DNA of 37,715 nt from Clostridiales bacterium (GTDB taxonomy: Bacteria; Bacillota; Clostridia; Christensenellales; Aristaeellaceae), in contig SFNY01000045.1 in assembly GCA_004554085.1 (NCBI GenBank), positions 1-37,715 of the forward strand, read 5' to 3'. Numbering within the stretch: the first letter of the stretch is position 1; every line of letters begins with the position of its first letter. A program made the translations under genes and the position numbers. The notes beneath the pieces were generated by a model. It did no database searches and was not told the DNA's origin. It was given only the letters and a program-made list of their open reading frames with translations. Of this stretch, positions 25,086-33,583 are shown piece by piece.

Positions 25086-25205
25086 TCGTTCTGAAACATG
25101 GATCACTGTGATTCCGAAATCCAGTCTGGAAAAAACTGAATTTCTTGCGTATGGTTTTGGAGAATTACCGCTTGGATTCGCTGTGCAAAGCCGTGCGGCG
25201 GGGTG

Positions 25206-26444
25206 TCAGGCCAGAAGCCAGTGGCGCAGCAGCTTCTTCAGATTTCCCTCAAAACCCTTGATTTCCGAGGCGCTGGCGGCAACCACCGGCAGCTTCGCCA
25301 GCGTCCGTCCGCCCTGCTCCACCCGTACGTAGCCGATCAAATCGCCAACCTCCACAGGGGCCTCCACGCGCTCGGGAAGCTCCGGCACGAGGGATACATC
25401 CTGCTCGCTGCCCTTGGTCACCAGCAGCGTAAGATCCCCGTCCAGTATGAGGCGCACGCCGTCGGGCCGTCCGTCCTCCACCGGCAGCGTGCCCTTGATC
25501 TTCGTGCCGCGCTGGGCCACCGGATAGAGCCGATAGTTGGCGAAGCCGTAGTCGAACATCTTTGCGGCGAGGTCGAAGCGCTCCGAGCCGCTGGGCGCGC
25601 CCAGCACCACGGCGATCAGACGCATGTCGCCGCGCTTGGCAGTGGCGGCGATGCAGTAGCCGGCCTCGTCGGTGGAACCGGTCTTGCCGCCGTCGCAGCC
25701 GTCGTAGAGCCGGATCAGCTTGTTGGTGTTGGTCAGCTGCGTCACGCGGCCGTCGCCGTGATCTACCTCGTCCAGCCAGACGCCGGAGTAGCGGAAGTAC
25801 AGCTCGTGTCGGAGCATCGCCATGGTCATGCGCGCCACGTCCCGCGCGGTGGTGTGCTGGCCCTCGGCGGGCAGGCCCGTACAGTTGACGAACTGCGTGT
25901 TTGTCATGCCCAGCTCCGCCGCCCGGGCGTTCATTTGATCCACGCACAGCTCCTGGGAGCCGTACATCAGCTCCGCCAGCGCCACGGAAGCGTCGTTGGC
26001 AGAACCCACGATCATGCTCTTGAGCAGCACTTCCACCGTCTGCGTCTCGCCGGTGTCCAGCAGCACCTGGGAGCCGCCCATGCCGGAGGCCTTTTCGGAG
26101 ATGGAAACGCTCTGATCCACGGAGATGCGGCCCTGCTCGATGGCCTCCAGCGTCAAAAGGATGGTCATCACCTTGGTGACCGACGCCACCGCCCGGGGCG
26201 CATCGGCGTTCATCTCAAACAGAATCTGCCCGCTCTCCGGCTCCATAAGCAGCGCGGCGGCGCAGTTCAGGTTCATCGGTGGGGTTTCCAGCAGCGGCGC
26301 CTCGGACAGCTCCGGAAGTCTGTCCGAGACCGAGGGCGCCTTCGTCGCATCCGGCTCCGGCGCGGCGTACAGGTCGAGCTCCGCTGCGTGGCCGCATCCC
26401 GCAGCCATGCACAGCAGCAGCACAAGCGCAAGCATTCTCTTCAC
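25206..26444 (-). CDS. D-alanyl-D-alanine carboxypeptidase (DacF/PBP5-like, S11)
   Basis: Trims the terminal D-Ala from peptidoglycan stem peptides outside the membrane. The serine-protease-like motifs are complete: SxxK at Ser88-Lys91 (ASVTK), SxN at Ser148-Asn150 (SAND) and KTG at 254-256 (GGKTGSTD). A signal peptide (MKRMLALVLLLCMAAGC) precedes an acidic linker. Cys17 after AAG could be a lipobox, though Ala at -3 is unusual. The start is a GTG with GGGGAGGA six bases upstream. The ORF is open further upstream without a better start. A PBP5-type C-terminal beta domain follows, and the last residues GNLKKLLRHWLLA form an amphipathic anchor. It has 412 residues. Confidence 0.93.
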   Translation of the reverse strand: MKRMLALVLLLCMAAGCGHAAELDLYAAPEPDATKAPSVSDRLPELSEAPLLETPPMNLNCAAALLMEPESGQILFEMNADAPRAVASVTKVMTILLTLEAIEQGRISVDQSVSISEKASGMGGSQVLLDTGETQTVEVLLKSMIVGSANDASVALAELMYGSQELCVDQMNARAAELGMTNTQFVNCTGLPAEGQHTTARDVARMTMAMLRHELYFRYSGVWLDEVDHGDGRVTQLTNTNKLIRLYDGCDGGKTGSTDEAGYCIAATAKRGDMRLIAVVLGAPSGSERFDLAAKMFDYGFANYRLYPVAQRGTKIKGTLPVEDGRPDGVRLILDGDLTLLVTKGSEQDVSLVPELPERVEAPVEVGDLIGYVRVEQGGRTLAKLPVVAASASEIKGFEGNLKKLLRHWLLA

Positions 26445-26550
26445 GGCGATTCCTCCCCAGGTTGCAGGCTGTTCTATCCTGTGCGCACCCAGGGGAAAAT
26501 ATGATGCCGGGGAGGCGGATTTCTCTGTCGGGTGACTTCCGAAAGGCATG

Positions 26551-26579
26551 AAAAGCCCGCGCGAATCTCTTCGCGCGGG
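26551..26579 (-). terminator. terminator of the acidic-repeat membrane protein gene
   Basis: The minus-strand stem CCCGCGCGAA/TTCGCGCGGG (perfect 10 bp, loop of four) is followed by CTTTTC. It lies between the 278-aa gene and the carboxypeptidase, so the latter needs its own promoter, which I could not identify with confidence. Confidence 0.75.
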
Positions 26580-26600
26580 TTCTGGTATCTCAGGTAGGTC

Positions 26601-27437
26601 TTACTTCTCCGGGAACACGACGACCTGGGCCAGATTGAGCATGTAGGCCTCGATCTCGTCATCTGCCAGGTAGAAGCTGTCATCACTGCCCTGATGGTAG
26701 GCGTTCACGCCGATGGAGTGGGAATCGTCAGCGGCGATGTACATGGCGATGTTCTGGTAGAAGGTGTTCGGCTCGTGCTCCTCTTCCTCAGCAGCGGTCT
26801 CGTCGGCTGCGGAAGTCTCAGTCTCGGCAGTCTCGTCCGTCGCGGGAGTCTCGGTTTCGGCGGCCTCGTCCGTCGCGGGAGCTTCGGTCTCGGCAGTTTC
26901 GTCGGCTGCGGGGGCCTCCTCCTCGGCGGCCTCCTCTTCGACGTACTCGGACATGGTGAAGCTGCAGATGTAGGCGGTGTGTCCGTTTACCTCGGTCTCG
27001 ATGATCTCGCTCACGGAATCCGCGTAGGGCTTATAGAAGGAGTACATGTAGTCGATCATGGACGCCGGGGACACGACCGCGCCGGACACGGAGAAGTTCG
27101 TCATGGGACTGCTCTCGTCCACGGGGGTGTAGCTGTTCGTTCCTACGGGCGTTTCGGGGGAGATGCTGGACTCGCGGGTGTAGCCCTCCAGGTCGGTCAC
27201 GCTGCCCAGGCGCACGTACTTGTCCTTGGTGCTGGCGGAGGCGTAGGTGGTAATATCGTTGGGCTGCACGTCCTTGGCGGAGATGTAGGGATTGTAGAGC
27301 AGGTTGAACAGCACCACCGCCAGAATGATCACGGCGACGATGACGATCAGCGCGATGATTTCCTTCTTCGTCAGGAAGGGCTTCTTCTTGACGCTCTTGC
27401 GATAGCCTTTGGATGCGGCGCTGGTTTTCTTTGCCAT
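26601..27437 (-). CDS. single-pass membrane protein with an acidic 11-residue repeat
   Basis: The 278-residue protein has a basic N-terminus (KSVKKKPFLTKKE), one membrane helix (about residues 27-47) and an outside domain. The outside part is split by a Glu/Thr/Ala-rich stretch of about four 11-residue repeats of the form ATDETAETETP, so the two flanks (residues 50-165 and 215-278) may form one fold with an acidic loop. Residues after the repeat include NTFYQNIAMYIAADDSHSIGV. AAAGGA precedes the ATG at ten bases. It has its own promoter and terminator. I do not recognise the globular family. It is probably a surface protein. Confidence 0.8.
   Translation of the reverse strand: MAKKTSAASKGYRKSVKKKPFLTKKEIIALIVIVAVIILAVVLFNLLYNPYISAKDVQPNDITTYASASTKDKYVRLGSVTDLEGYTRESSISPETPVGTNSYTPVDESSPMTNFSVSGAVVSPASMIDYMYSFYKPYADSVSEIIETEVNGHTAYICSFTMSEYVEEEAAEEEAPAADETAETEAPATDEAAETETPATDETAETETSAADETAAEEEEHEPNTFYQNIAMYIAADDSHSIGVNAYHQGSDDSFYLADDEIEAYMLNLAQVVVFPEK
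26797..26928 (-). repeat. four tandem 33-bp units coding for an acidic repeat
   Basis: Four in-frame 33-nt units lie side by side, each close to the GTCTCGTCCGTCGCGGGAGT consensus start on the plus strand. They encode the 11-residue acidic repeat. Units of this kind change number by slippage, so copy number may vary between strains. Confidence 0.75.
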
Positions 27438-27475
27438 GGGGATTTCCGTCCTTTCAAAACAAATGATCCTTGCCT

Positions 27476-27484
27476 ATTATAGCA
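27476..27484 (-). promoter_or_regulatory. extended -10 promoter of the acidic-repeat gene
   Basis: On the minus strand TGCTATAAT is a consensus extended -10, 39 bases before the ATG. The -35 region is weak. Confidence 0.6.
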
Positions 27485-27638
27485 CAGTCAGGGGGATTTG
27501 GTACAGCATTTTTTTGCCTTTTCTACATCAAAATTTCTCATTTTGTGCGGGAATTTGGGGAAATTGGCGCATTGAGGGGGATGGAGGGTGTAGGTTTTGG
27601 AGTTCCTGCGGAGAAAAGTGCTTCTTGGGGAAACGGGA

Positions 27639-27666
27639 CTGCCACGGAGTCAAGGCTCCGTGGCAG
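27639..27666 (-). terminator. hairpin downstream of the four-module membrane protein gene
   Basis: Perfect 11-bp stem CTGCCACGGAG/CTCCGTGGCAG with a six-base loop, 11 bases after the stop codon. The tail on the minus strand is only moderately T-rich (TCCCGTTTCCCC). The rest of 27485-27638 holds no gene. Confidence 0.6.
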
Positions 27667-27677
27667 CTGTTCTGCGG

Positions 27678-29456
27678 TCAGTCCGCGTAATGAATGATGG
27701 AATCGGGGATCAGATACTCGTCCGCGCCGCAGTCGGTGCAGGCGGTGAAGCCGTTGGCCAGCGCATCGTCGCGCAGCACCAGCGTGTAGTCGCCGGTGAA
27801 GGCGGCGCACTCGTCGGAGGTGTGGCACAGGCCGCTCTCGTCACGCCACAGGCAGTGCTCGCCCACCAGCTCCGGAAGCGGCGCGGCGCAGGTGTTGCAG
27901 CGCTTGTAGCTGCCCGCGCACTCCGCCAGGGTGTAGGGCTTGGCGTTGGTCATGTTCTTGCAGGTGGTGTGCATGTGATACCACTTGCCGTTGCTGGTGT
28001 GGTACACGGTGGCCTCTCCGGCGGCCTTGAGGGGCGTTGCGGGGGTCACGATGCGCGCCGTGGGCGCTGGCGTGGCTGTGGGAGTCGGACTCGGGGTGGG
28101 GGTTGCGGTGGGCGTGGGAGTCGGCGTGGCCGTGGGAGTCGCCGTGGGTGCGGCCGTTGCGCTGGGCTCCGCGCTGGGCTCTGCGGTGGCCGCAGGCTCG
28201 ATCACATCGGGCTGAAGTCCGGCGGCGATCTGCGCAAGGTAGCGGTCCGCGCCGCAGACCGCGCAGCCCTCCAGGTTCTCCGCAAGGGCAACCTCCGCGC
28301 TCGTCAGGTTCCACGCGCCCTCGAAGGCGGCGCATGCGTCGCTCAGGTGCGCGGTGCGGTTTTCATCGGTCCAGACGATGTACTTCTCGTTCAGCAGGGC
28401 CTTGTCCGGGGTGTTGCACACGTTGCAGGCCTGTACGTTGCTGGTTGCGGTCTCGCCCAGAGTATGTTCATCTGCGGTCTTCATGGAGCCGCACTGGGAG
28501 GTCATGTGGTAGTACTTGCCGCTGCCCTGGTTGTAGTAGACGACCGCCTCGGAAGCGGGCTTGACCTCGAACTCGGTGATTTCGGGGGTGGGCTCAGGCG
28601 TGGGACGGGCGGTGGGCAGCACGCCTGCGTCCAGAGCGCCGCTGCGCAGCAGCGTGCCTGCCGATACAGCTTCGCCGGAGCCGGTCTCGGGCGTGACTTC
28701 GGGGATGTAGATCGGAATGTGCGCATCGCCCTCGTTCACGCGCACTTCAATTGCGGGGCGCGGCGTGGGGGAGGCGGTGGGACTGCCCGCAGGCGCGTCG
28801 CTGTCCTCCGGCGCGGGGCTTGCGGAGGCTTCGACTTCGGGGGTGGCGGTGGCGTCGGTCGAATCGCCCCTCAGGCGCTCAAACAGCTCCTCCACGCCGG
28901 TCTTTGCGCGCTGGGTCAGCACGATGCCGCTGTCGATGGCGTTGGCGAGCTCCGGCTTGGCCTTCTCCCACAGCGCGCCGCCCAGATTGCACGCGTCCTC
29001 GTAGACCAGCTCCGCGCGGTCGGCAACCACGCCGGAGGCCTCCACCACCCAGTCGGCGGCGGTATCGAGGAAGCCGTTCACCTTGTCCTGTACGGCGGTG
29101 TACTGGGCGTTGCCGGTGTTCACAGTCAGCGCAAAGCCGATCAGGATGATGCAGGCCGCCAGGGTGACGATGCTGGTGAGCAGCTTGGTCAGCGCGCCCC
29201 AGCGCAGCCTGCGCCGCCACAGTAGCAGTAGGCCCACGGGCCAGATTGTGAGCAGCAGAAGCAGCGTGAGAAGCTTGTAGAAGAAGCCCGCGCGCCTGCG
29301 GCGGCGCTTCGGAGGCCGCTTGCCGCTGGGATTTCCGGCGGAGGGGCCGTGGCCCGGGCGCTTTTCGGATCGCATCATGTAGTCGCGCCCTCGGGCGAAG
29401 CCGTGAAGGCGGGACGCCGGATCGAATGCCGTGGGTGTGGTAAGTACAGCCTGCAT
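27678..29456 (-). CDS. membrane protein with four H-x4-C/C-x2-C modules
   Basis: The 592-residue protein starts at MQAVLTTPTA, chosen because AAAGGTG lies eight bases upstream. An Arg-rich stretch (50-55) leads to two membrane helices (about 60-80 and 93-113). A helical region and Pro/Thr/Glu linkers follow. Then come two similar pairs of modules. Each module has Tyr/His, H-x4-C and 20-22 residues later C-x2-C: His317/Cys322/Cys344/Cys347, His370/Cys375/Cys398/Cys401, His494/Cys499/Cys520/Cys523 and His545/Cys550/Cys573/Cys576. The pairs are joined by a Thr-Pro linker (about 430-465). The pattern resembles the small YHxxxxC...CxxC domains found behind surface nucleases, and each module could bind zinc. 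Function is unknown. Confidence 0.8.
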   Translation of the reverse strand: MQAVLTTPTAFDPASRLHGFARGRDYMMRSEKRPGHGPSAGNPSGKRPPKRRRRRAGFFYKLLTLLLLLTIWPVGLLLLWRRRLRWGALTKLLTSIVTLAACIILIGFALTVNTGNAQYTAVQDKVNGFLDTAADWVVEASGVVADRAELVYEDACNLGGALWEKAKPELANAIDSGIVLTQRAKTGVEELFERLRGDSTDATATPEVEASASPAPEDSDAPAGSPTASPTPRPAIEVRVNEGDAHIPIYIPEVTPETGSGEAVSAGTLLRSGALDAGVLPTARPTPEPTPEITEFEVKPASEAVVYYNQGSGKYYHMTSQCGSMKTADEHTLGETATSNVQACNVCNTPDKALLNEKYIVWTDENRTAHLSDACAAFEGAWNLTSAEVALAENLEGCAVCGADRYLAQIAAGLQPDVIEPAATAEPSAEPSATAAPTATPTATPTPTPTATPTPSPTPTATPAPTARIVTPATPLKAAGEATVYHTSNGKWYHMHTTCKNMTNAKPYTLAECAGSYKRCNTCAAPLPELVGEHCLWRDESGLCHTSDECAAFTGDYTLVLRDDALANGFTACTDCGADEYLIPDSIIHYAD

Positions 29457-29526
29457 ATCTGAAACACCTTTCAATATGGAAATAATCTGCTGTAAAGGCA
29501 AACTGAGCCTATTATGATTCTACTAT

Positions 29527-29555
29527 ATTATATCAGAAGCCGTGCAAATACTCAA
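29527..29555 (-). promoter_or_regulatory. promoter of the four-module membrane protein gene
   Basis: On the minus strand TTGAGT (29550-29555) and TATAAT (29527-29532) are 17 bases apart, with a TGA extension before the -10. Confidence 0.7.
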
Positions 29556-29695
29556 ACGACAAGATTGTGACGAAACCTGCCGGCGCACCAAGCTTTCCCA
29601 TGGAGATTGCCAAGCTTTGGTCAAAATTTGATGTGTTTTTGAAACTTAACGGAATATATAGCAGGAATATAGGAAACAATCTAGAAATTAGGAAC

Positions 29696-29723
29696 TTGGG
29701 TTCCATTGGTTTTTTGCTATACA
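29696..29723 (+). promoter_or_regulatory. possible promoter of the carboxyltransferase/Na+-pump cluster
   Basis: TTGGGT (29696-29701) and TATACA (29718-29723), with TGC before the -10, are 16 bases apart. They lie 24 bases before the ATG, in an AT-rich block (29507-29746) that stands out from the GC-rich surroundings and holds the divergent promoter as well. Confidence 0.5.
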
Positions 29724-29746
29724 TTTTGCAGTATGGAGGGAAAAAT

Positions 29747-31222
29747 ATGAATGTTGAACGCAATCTGCCCGTGGTTCGAGAGCGCAAGCTGGAGATCCTG
29801 AAGGGCGACCCGGAGCTTTGCGCTCAGCAGAAGAAGGCTGGAAAGCTCATCGCCAGAGAGCGCATCGGCCTGCTGCTGGACGCTGCAAGCTTTGTCGAGC
29901 TGGATGTTTTGAATTCCGAGGCCGGCGTTGTGACCGGCTACGGTCTGATTAACGGAAGCCCTGTCTATGTCTATGCCCAGGACTTCACCGTAAAGGGCGG
30001 CTCCGTCGGCGCGGATCACGCGCGCAAGGTGCTGAAGGTGATGGATCTGGCGGAAAAGACCGGCGCTCCGGTCGTCGCCATTCTGGACACCGCAGGCGCG
30101 CGCCTGGACGAGGGCATCGACGCGATGAACGCCTACGCGCTGATGGCGGGCAAGGCGAATGCGATCTCCGGCGTGGTGCCGCAGGTCGCGCTGGTGCTGG
30201 GCCCCTGCGGCGGCATCGCCTCCGCAATCGCCGGCATGAGCGACATTACCGTCATGAGCAAGAACGGTGCGCTGTTCGTCAACGGCCCGATGGTGGTCTC
30301 CGCCGTCGCGGGCAAGGAAGTTGACATGGAAACCCTGGCCGGCGCGCAGGCAAGCGTGAAGTCCGGCATGGCCCACCTCACCGCCGAGACCGACGAGGAA
30401 GCCATCGCCAAGGCACGCAAGCTCATCTCCATGCTCCCCGCCAACAACATGGCGGACGCGGAGGGCTTCAGCGAGGACGACGTCAACCGCGAGCTGGGCG
30501 ACCTGAACGCGATTCAGAGCCTGGACGACGTGCGCGACGTGCTGACCCGCGTGGCCGACATGAACGATATCGTCGAGCTGGGCGCAGATTTCGCGCCGTC
30601 CATGGTCACCGCCCTCGCCAAGATCGGCGGCACCACCGTGGGCTTCGTGGCCAACCAGGCCAGCAAGGACGAGGGTCGCCTGACCGTGTACGGCTCCAAG
30701 AAGGCAGCGCGCTTCGTCTCCTTCTGCGACTGCTTCTCCATCCCGGTGATCACCGTGGTGGATTCCATGGGCATGAAGATCAGCGCCGCTCCCCAGGGCG
30801 AGCTGTCCCGCGCGGGCGCGCAGCTGATGTTCGCCTACGCCGAGGCCTCTGCGCCGCGCATCGCGCTGGTCGCGGGCAACGCGGTGGGCATGGCCTACGC
30901 CGCGCTGGCCTCCCGCACCGCTGCGGACGTGGTCTACGCATGGCCGGGCGCCTGCATCAGCGCCGTGACCCCGAAGATCGCCGCGCAGCTGAACTATGCG
31001 GATGAGATGAAGGACGCTGCCGATCCCTTCGCCAAGCGCGCGGAGCTGGAGCAGCGCTACATGGACGACGTGGCCGACGGCGTGAACGCTGCCAAGCAGG
31101 GCTATGTGGACGACGTGATCGAGCCCGCCCAGACCCGCCAGATGCTCGCCGCCGCGCTGGAGATGCTCGCCGGCAAGCGTGAAAACAAGCCCGCCAAGAA
31201 GCACGGCAACATGCCGCTGTAA
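29747..31222 (+). CDS. mmdA: acyl-CoA carboxyltransferase subunit (MmdA / transcarboxylase 12S-like)
   Basis: Crotonase-fold carboxyltransferase of the PccB/MmdA type, which moves a carboxyl group between an acyl-CoA (probably methylmalonyl-CoA) and biotin. The two homologous halves are visible: the N-half with KLIARERIGLLLD, GGSVGADHARKV and the oxyanion-forming GPCGGIASAIAGMSD, and the C-half with KKAARFVSFCDCFSIPVI and GNAVGMAYAAL. With 491 residues it is close to the usual 500-520. The start at 29747 has TGGAGGG upstream. The frame is open 60 codons further up, but those codons are AT-rich non-coding-like. It heads mmdA-oadG-BCCP-oadB-oadA. Glutaconyl-CoA decarboxylase alpha is an alternative. 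Confidence 0.85.
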   Translation: MNVERNLPVVRERKLEILKGDPELCAQQKKAGKLIARERIGLLLDAASFVELDVLNSEAGVVTGYGLINGSPVYVYAQDFTVKGGSVGADHARKVLKVMDLAEKTGAPVVAILDTAGARLDEGIDAMNAYALMAGKANAISGVVPQVALVLGPCGGIASAIAGMSDITVMSKNGALFVNGPMVVSAVAGKEVDMETLAGAQASVKSGMAHLTAETDEEAIAKARKLISMLPANNMADAEGFSEDDVNRELGDLNAIQSLDDVRDVLTRVADMNDIVELGADFAPSMVTALAKIGGTTVGFVANQASKDEGRLTVYGSKKAARFVSFCDCFSIPVITVVDSMGMKISAAPQGELSRAGAQLMFAYAEASAPRIALVAGNAVGMAYAALASRTAADVVYAWPGACISAVTPKIAAQLNYADEMKDAADPFAKRAELEQRYMDDVADGVNAAKQGYVDDVIEPAQTRQMLAAALEMLAGKRENKPAKKHGNMPL

Positions 31223-31234
31223 GGAGGCAAGTCC

Positions 31235-31609
31235 ATGAATACGATGAATCCTGTGGCCTATGGTCTGATCGTTGCGGTCATCGGCATCGCGGTCGTCTTC
31301 GTGATGCTGACCATCCTGATCGCATTCGTGTGGGCCCTGGGCAAGCTGATGCAGAAGCTCGTCAACCGGGCGGAAGCGAAGAAGGCCGCCGCAGCTGCCG
31401 CTGCCGCGCCCGCACCCGCGCCTGCGCCGGTGGTTGAGGCGCCTGTCGTCGAGGAAGCGCCGGCCGTGGACGACGCGGAGCTGATCGCCGTGATCGCCGC
31501 CGCCATCGCCGCCTTCGACAACTCCGGCAAGAACCTCGTGGTTCGCAAGGTTCGCCGCGTGTCCGGCTGGAAGGATGCCGCCCGCAGCGAGCAGATCTAT
31601 CACTTTTAA
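31235..31609 (+). CDS. Na+-pumping decarboxylase gamma subunit (OadG/MmdD-like)
   Basis: The 124-residue assembly subunit has one N-terminal membrane helix (about residues 8-37, YGLIVAVIGIAVVFVMLTIL), an Ala/Pro hinge (AAAAAAAAPAPAPAPV) and a C-terminal helix pair containing DDAELIAVIAAAIAAF, as in gamma/delta subunits that hold the carboxyltransferase and the biotin carrier to the membrane pump. It ends with a VSGWKDAAR region. GGAGG precedes the ATG, 12 bases after mmdA. Confidence 0.88.
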   Translation: MNTMNPVAYGLIVAVIGIAVVFVMLTILIAFVWALGKLMQKLVNRAEAKKAAAAAAAAPAPAPAPVVEAPVVEEAPAVDDAELIAVIAAAIAAFDNSGKNLVVRKVRRVSGWKDAARSEQIYHF

Positions 31610-31675
31610 TCCGTGCTCCGGTGCATACTGCCGGACAAGATTCGATATTGATTGAAGAATTAGGAGGATATCACC

Positions 31676-32080
31676 ATGCGCAAGTTCGCGATCACCGTTA
31701 ACGGCACGTCCTACGAAGTTGAAGTTGAAGAAATCGGCGGCGCTCCGGTCTTTGCCGCAGCTCCCGTCGCAGCCCCCGTCGCCGCGCCCGCACCCGTCGC
31801 TGCTCCCGCCGCCGCCCCCAAGGCCGCCGCACCGGCTCCCAAGGCCGCTGCCGCTGCTCCCGCAGGCGCTGAGACCGTCACCGCGCCCATGCCCGGCACC
31901 ATCAACGCCGTGAAGGTTTCCAATGGCCAGTCCGTCAAGAAGGGCGACGTGCTCGTCGTTCTCGAGGCCATGAAGATGGAGAACGAGATCATGGCTCCCC
32001 GCGATGGCGTGGTTGCCTCTGTGAACGTGACCAAGGGCGCTTCCGTCAACACCGGCGACCTGCTCGTTTCCCTGAACTGA
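31676..32080 (+). CDS. biotin carboxyl carrier subunit
   Basis: The 134-residue carrier brings carboxybiotin from the carboxyltransferase to the membrane beta subunit. The N-terminus MRKFAITVNGTSYEVEVEEI is the usual lead strand pair. An Ala/Pro hinge (residues 23-65) follows, then the biotinyl domain with APMPGTI and the target EAMKMEN, where Lys100 is the biotin site. GGAGG precedes the ATG. It is the only biotin domain in the cluster and must serve both carboxyltransferases if both are active. The Propionibacterium 1.3S transcarboxylase subunit has the same layout. Confidence 0.95.
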   Translation: MRKFAITVNGTSYEVEVEEIGGAPVFAAAPVAAPVAAPAPVAAPAAAPKAAAPAPKAAAAAPAGAETVTAPMPGTINAVKVSNGQSVKKGDVLVVLEAMKMENEIMAPRDGVVASVNVTKGASVNTGDLLVSLN

Positions 32081-32110
32081 TTGCCCGGAAACGGCAAGGA
32101 GGGTTAACGA

Positions 32111-33583
32111 ATGTTCAAACTGAAAAAGGTAAGTGGCACGCGCGCCTTCGTGTGCCTGCTGATCCTTATGACTCTGCTGACCGCATGGGCGTTCGCGGAG
32201 ACCACTCCGGTCGAAGCCTCCGACACCAGGTACATGGTGCAGGAGGTTACCGATCCCGAGGCGGTCGCAGCGTCCGTGGAGGAGGCCAGCAATGCGTCGA
32301 AGGATCCGGAAATCAATGTGCTCCAGGGCCTGAAGCGCATCGTCCAGTCCACGGGCTTTGCCCAGAGCTTCACCGAGAACGGCTTTGAATGGCGCAATTA
32401 TGCCATGATCGCGGTGGCCTGCCTGCTTCTGTATCTGGCCATCGTCAAGCAGTTCGAGCCGCTGCTGCTGCTGCCCATCGCCTTCGGCATGCTGCTGGCG
32501 AACCTGCCGGCGGCGGGCATGATGGAGCACGTCAAGTACAGCTTCTATCCCACCCTGCACGACGCGGCCGTCGCCGCCGAGGCGCTGGGCAAGGATGCAA
32601 ACGACATCATCCTGCGATACAACGAAGCCGCGGGCATGATGCAGTACAGCCTCCAGACCTCCAACGCAGGCCTGCTGTACTACCTCTACCAGGGCGTCAA
32701 GCTGGGCATCTTCCCGCCGATCATCTTCATGGGCGTCGGCGCGATGACTGATTTCGGTCCCCTGATCGCCAACCCGAAGAGCCTGCTGCTGGGCGCTGCC
32801 GCACAGCTGGGCATCTTCATCACCTTCATCGGCGCGAAGCTGATGGGCTTCTCCGCTGCGGAGGCCGGCTCCATCGGCATCATTGGCGGCGCGGACGGCC
32901 CGACGGCCATCTTCGTCACCACCAAGCTGGCGCCCCACCTGCTGGGCGCAATCGCCGTCGCGGCCTACTCCTACATGGCGCTGGTTCCGGTCATTCAGCC
33001 GCCCATCATGAAGGCGCTGACCACCAAGAAGGAGCGCGTCATCCGCATGCCGCAGCTGCGTCCGGTGTCCCACACCGAGATGGTCATCTTCCCGATCATG
33101 GTCACCATCGTGGTGTCCCTGCTGCTGCCTGACGCGGCCACGCTGGTCGGCTGCCTGATGTTCGGTAACCTCTGCCGCGTCTGCGGCGTGGTCGAGCGCC
33201 TGAGCAAGACCATCCAGAACGAGCTGTGCAACATCGTCACCATCTTCCTGGGCCTGACCGTCGGCGCCACCACCAACGGCACCACCTTCCTGACCCTGGA
33301 TACCATCAAGATCGTCGTGCTGGGCGTGTTCGCCTTCGGCTGCGGCACCGCCGGCGGCGTGCTGCTTGCCAAGCTGATGAACAAGCTCACCGGCGGCAAG
33401 ATCAACCCGCTGATCGGCTCCGCAGGCGTTTCCGCCGTTCCCATGGCGGCCCGCGTCTCCCAGAAGGTCGGCCAGCAGTACGATCCCGGCAACTTCCTGC
33501 TGATGAACGCCATGGGCCCCAACGTGGCCGGCGTCATCGGTTCCGCAGTTGCTGCGGGCGTGTTCATCTCGCTTTTCGCGTAA
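32111..33583 (+). CDS. oadB: Na+-transporting decarboxylase beta subunit with an N-terminal extension
   Basis: The membrane subunit decarboxylates carboxybiotin and exports Na+. The core from about residue 96 carries KQFEPLLLLPIAFGMLL, the conserved aspartate of GAMTDFGPLIANP, the GIIGGADGPTAIFV signature, PPIMKALTT and the late GAGVSAVPMAAR-like GSAGVSAVPMAARVSQ and NAMGPNVAGVIGSA segments. At 490 residues it exceeds the 375-435 usual for OadB/MmdB. The extra 95 residues are a signal-like segment (12-29, with AFA before Glu30) and a polar, acidic part that should lie outside the cell. The stop codon overlaps the first base of a tandem repeat. Confidence 0.93.
   Translation: MFKLKKVSGTRAFVCLLILMTLLTAWAFAETTPVEASDTRYMVQEVTDPEAVAASVEEASNASKDPEINVLQGLKRIVQSTGFAQSFTENGFEWRNYAMIAVACLLLYLAIVKQFEPLLLLPIAFGMLLANLPAAGMMEHVKYSFYPTLHDAAVAAEALGKDANDIILRYNEAAGMMQYSLQTSNAGLLYYLYQGVKLGIFPPIIFMGVGAMTDFGPLIANPKSLLLGAAAQLGIFITFIGAKLMGFSAAEAGSIGIIGGADGPTAIFVTTKLAPHLLGAIAVAAYSYMALVPVIQPPIMKALTTKKERVIRMPQLRPVSHTEMVIFPIMVTIVVSLLLPDAATLVGCLMFGNLCRVCGVVERLSKTIQNELCNIVTIFLGLTVGATTNGTTFLTLDTIKIVVLGVFAFGCGTAGGVLLAKLMNKLTGGKINPLIGSAGVSAVPMAARVSQKVGQQYDPGNFLLMNAMGPNVAGVIGSAVAAGVFISLFA

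Noticed and set aside
29567..29746. 60 extra in-frame codons ahead of mmdA
   Set aside because: The stretch is AT-rich, unlike the coding regions, contains the probable promoter, and the ATG at 29747 has a strong ribosome site and matches the family start.
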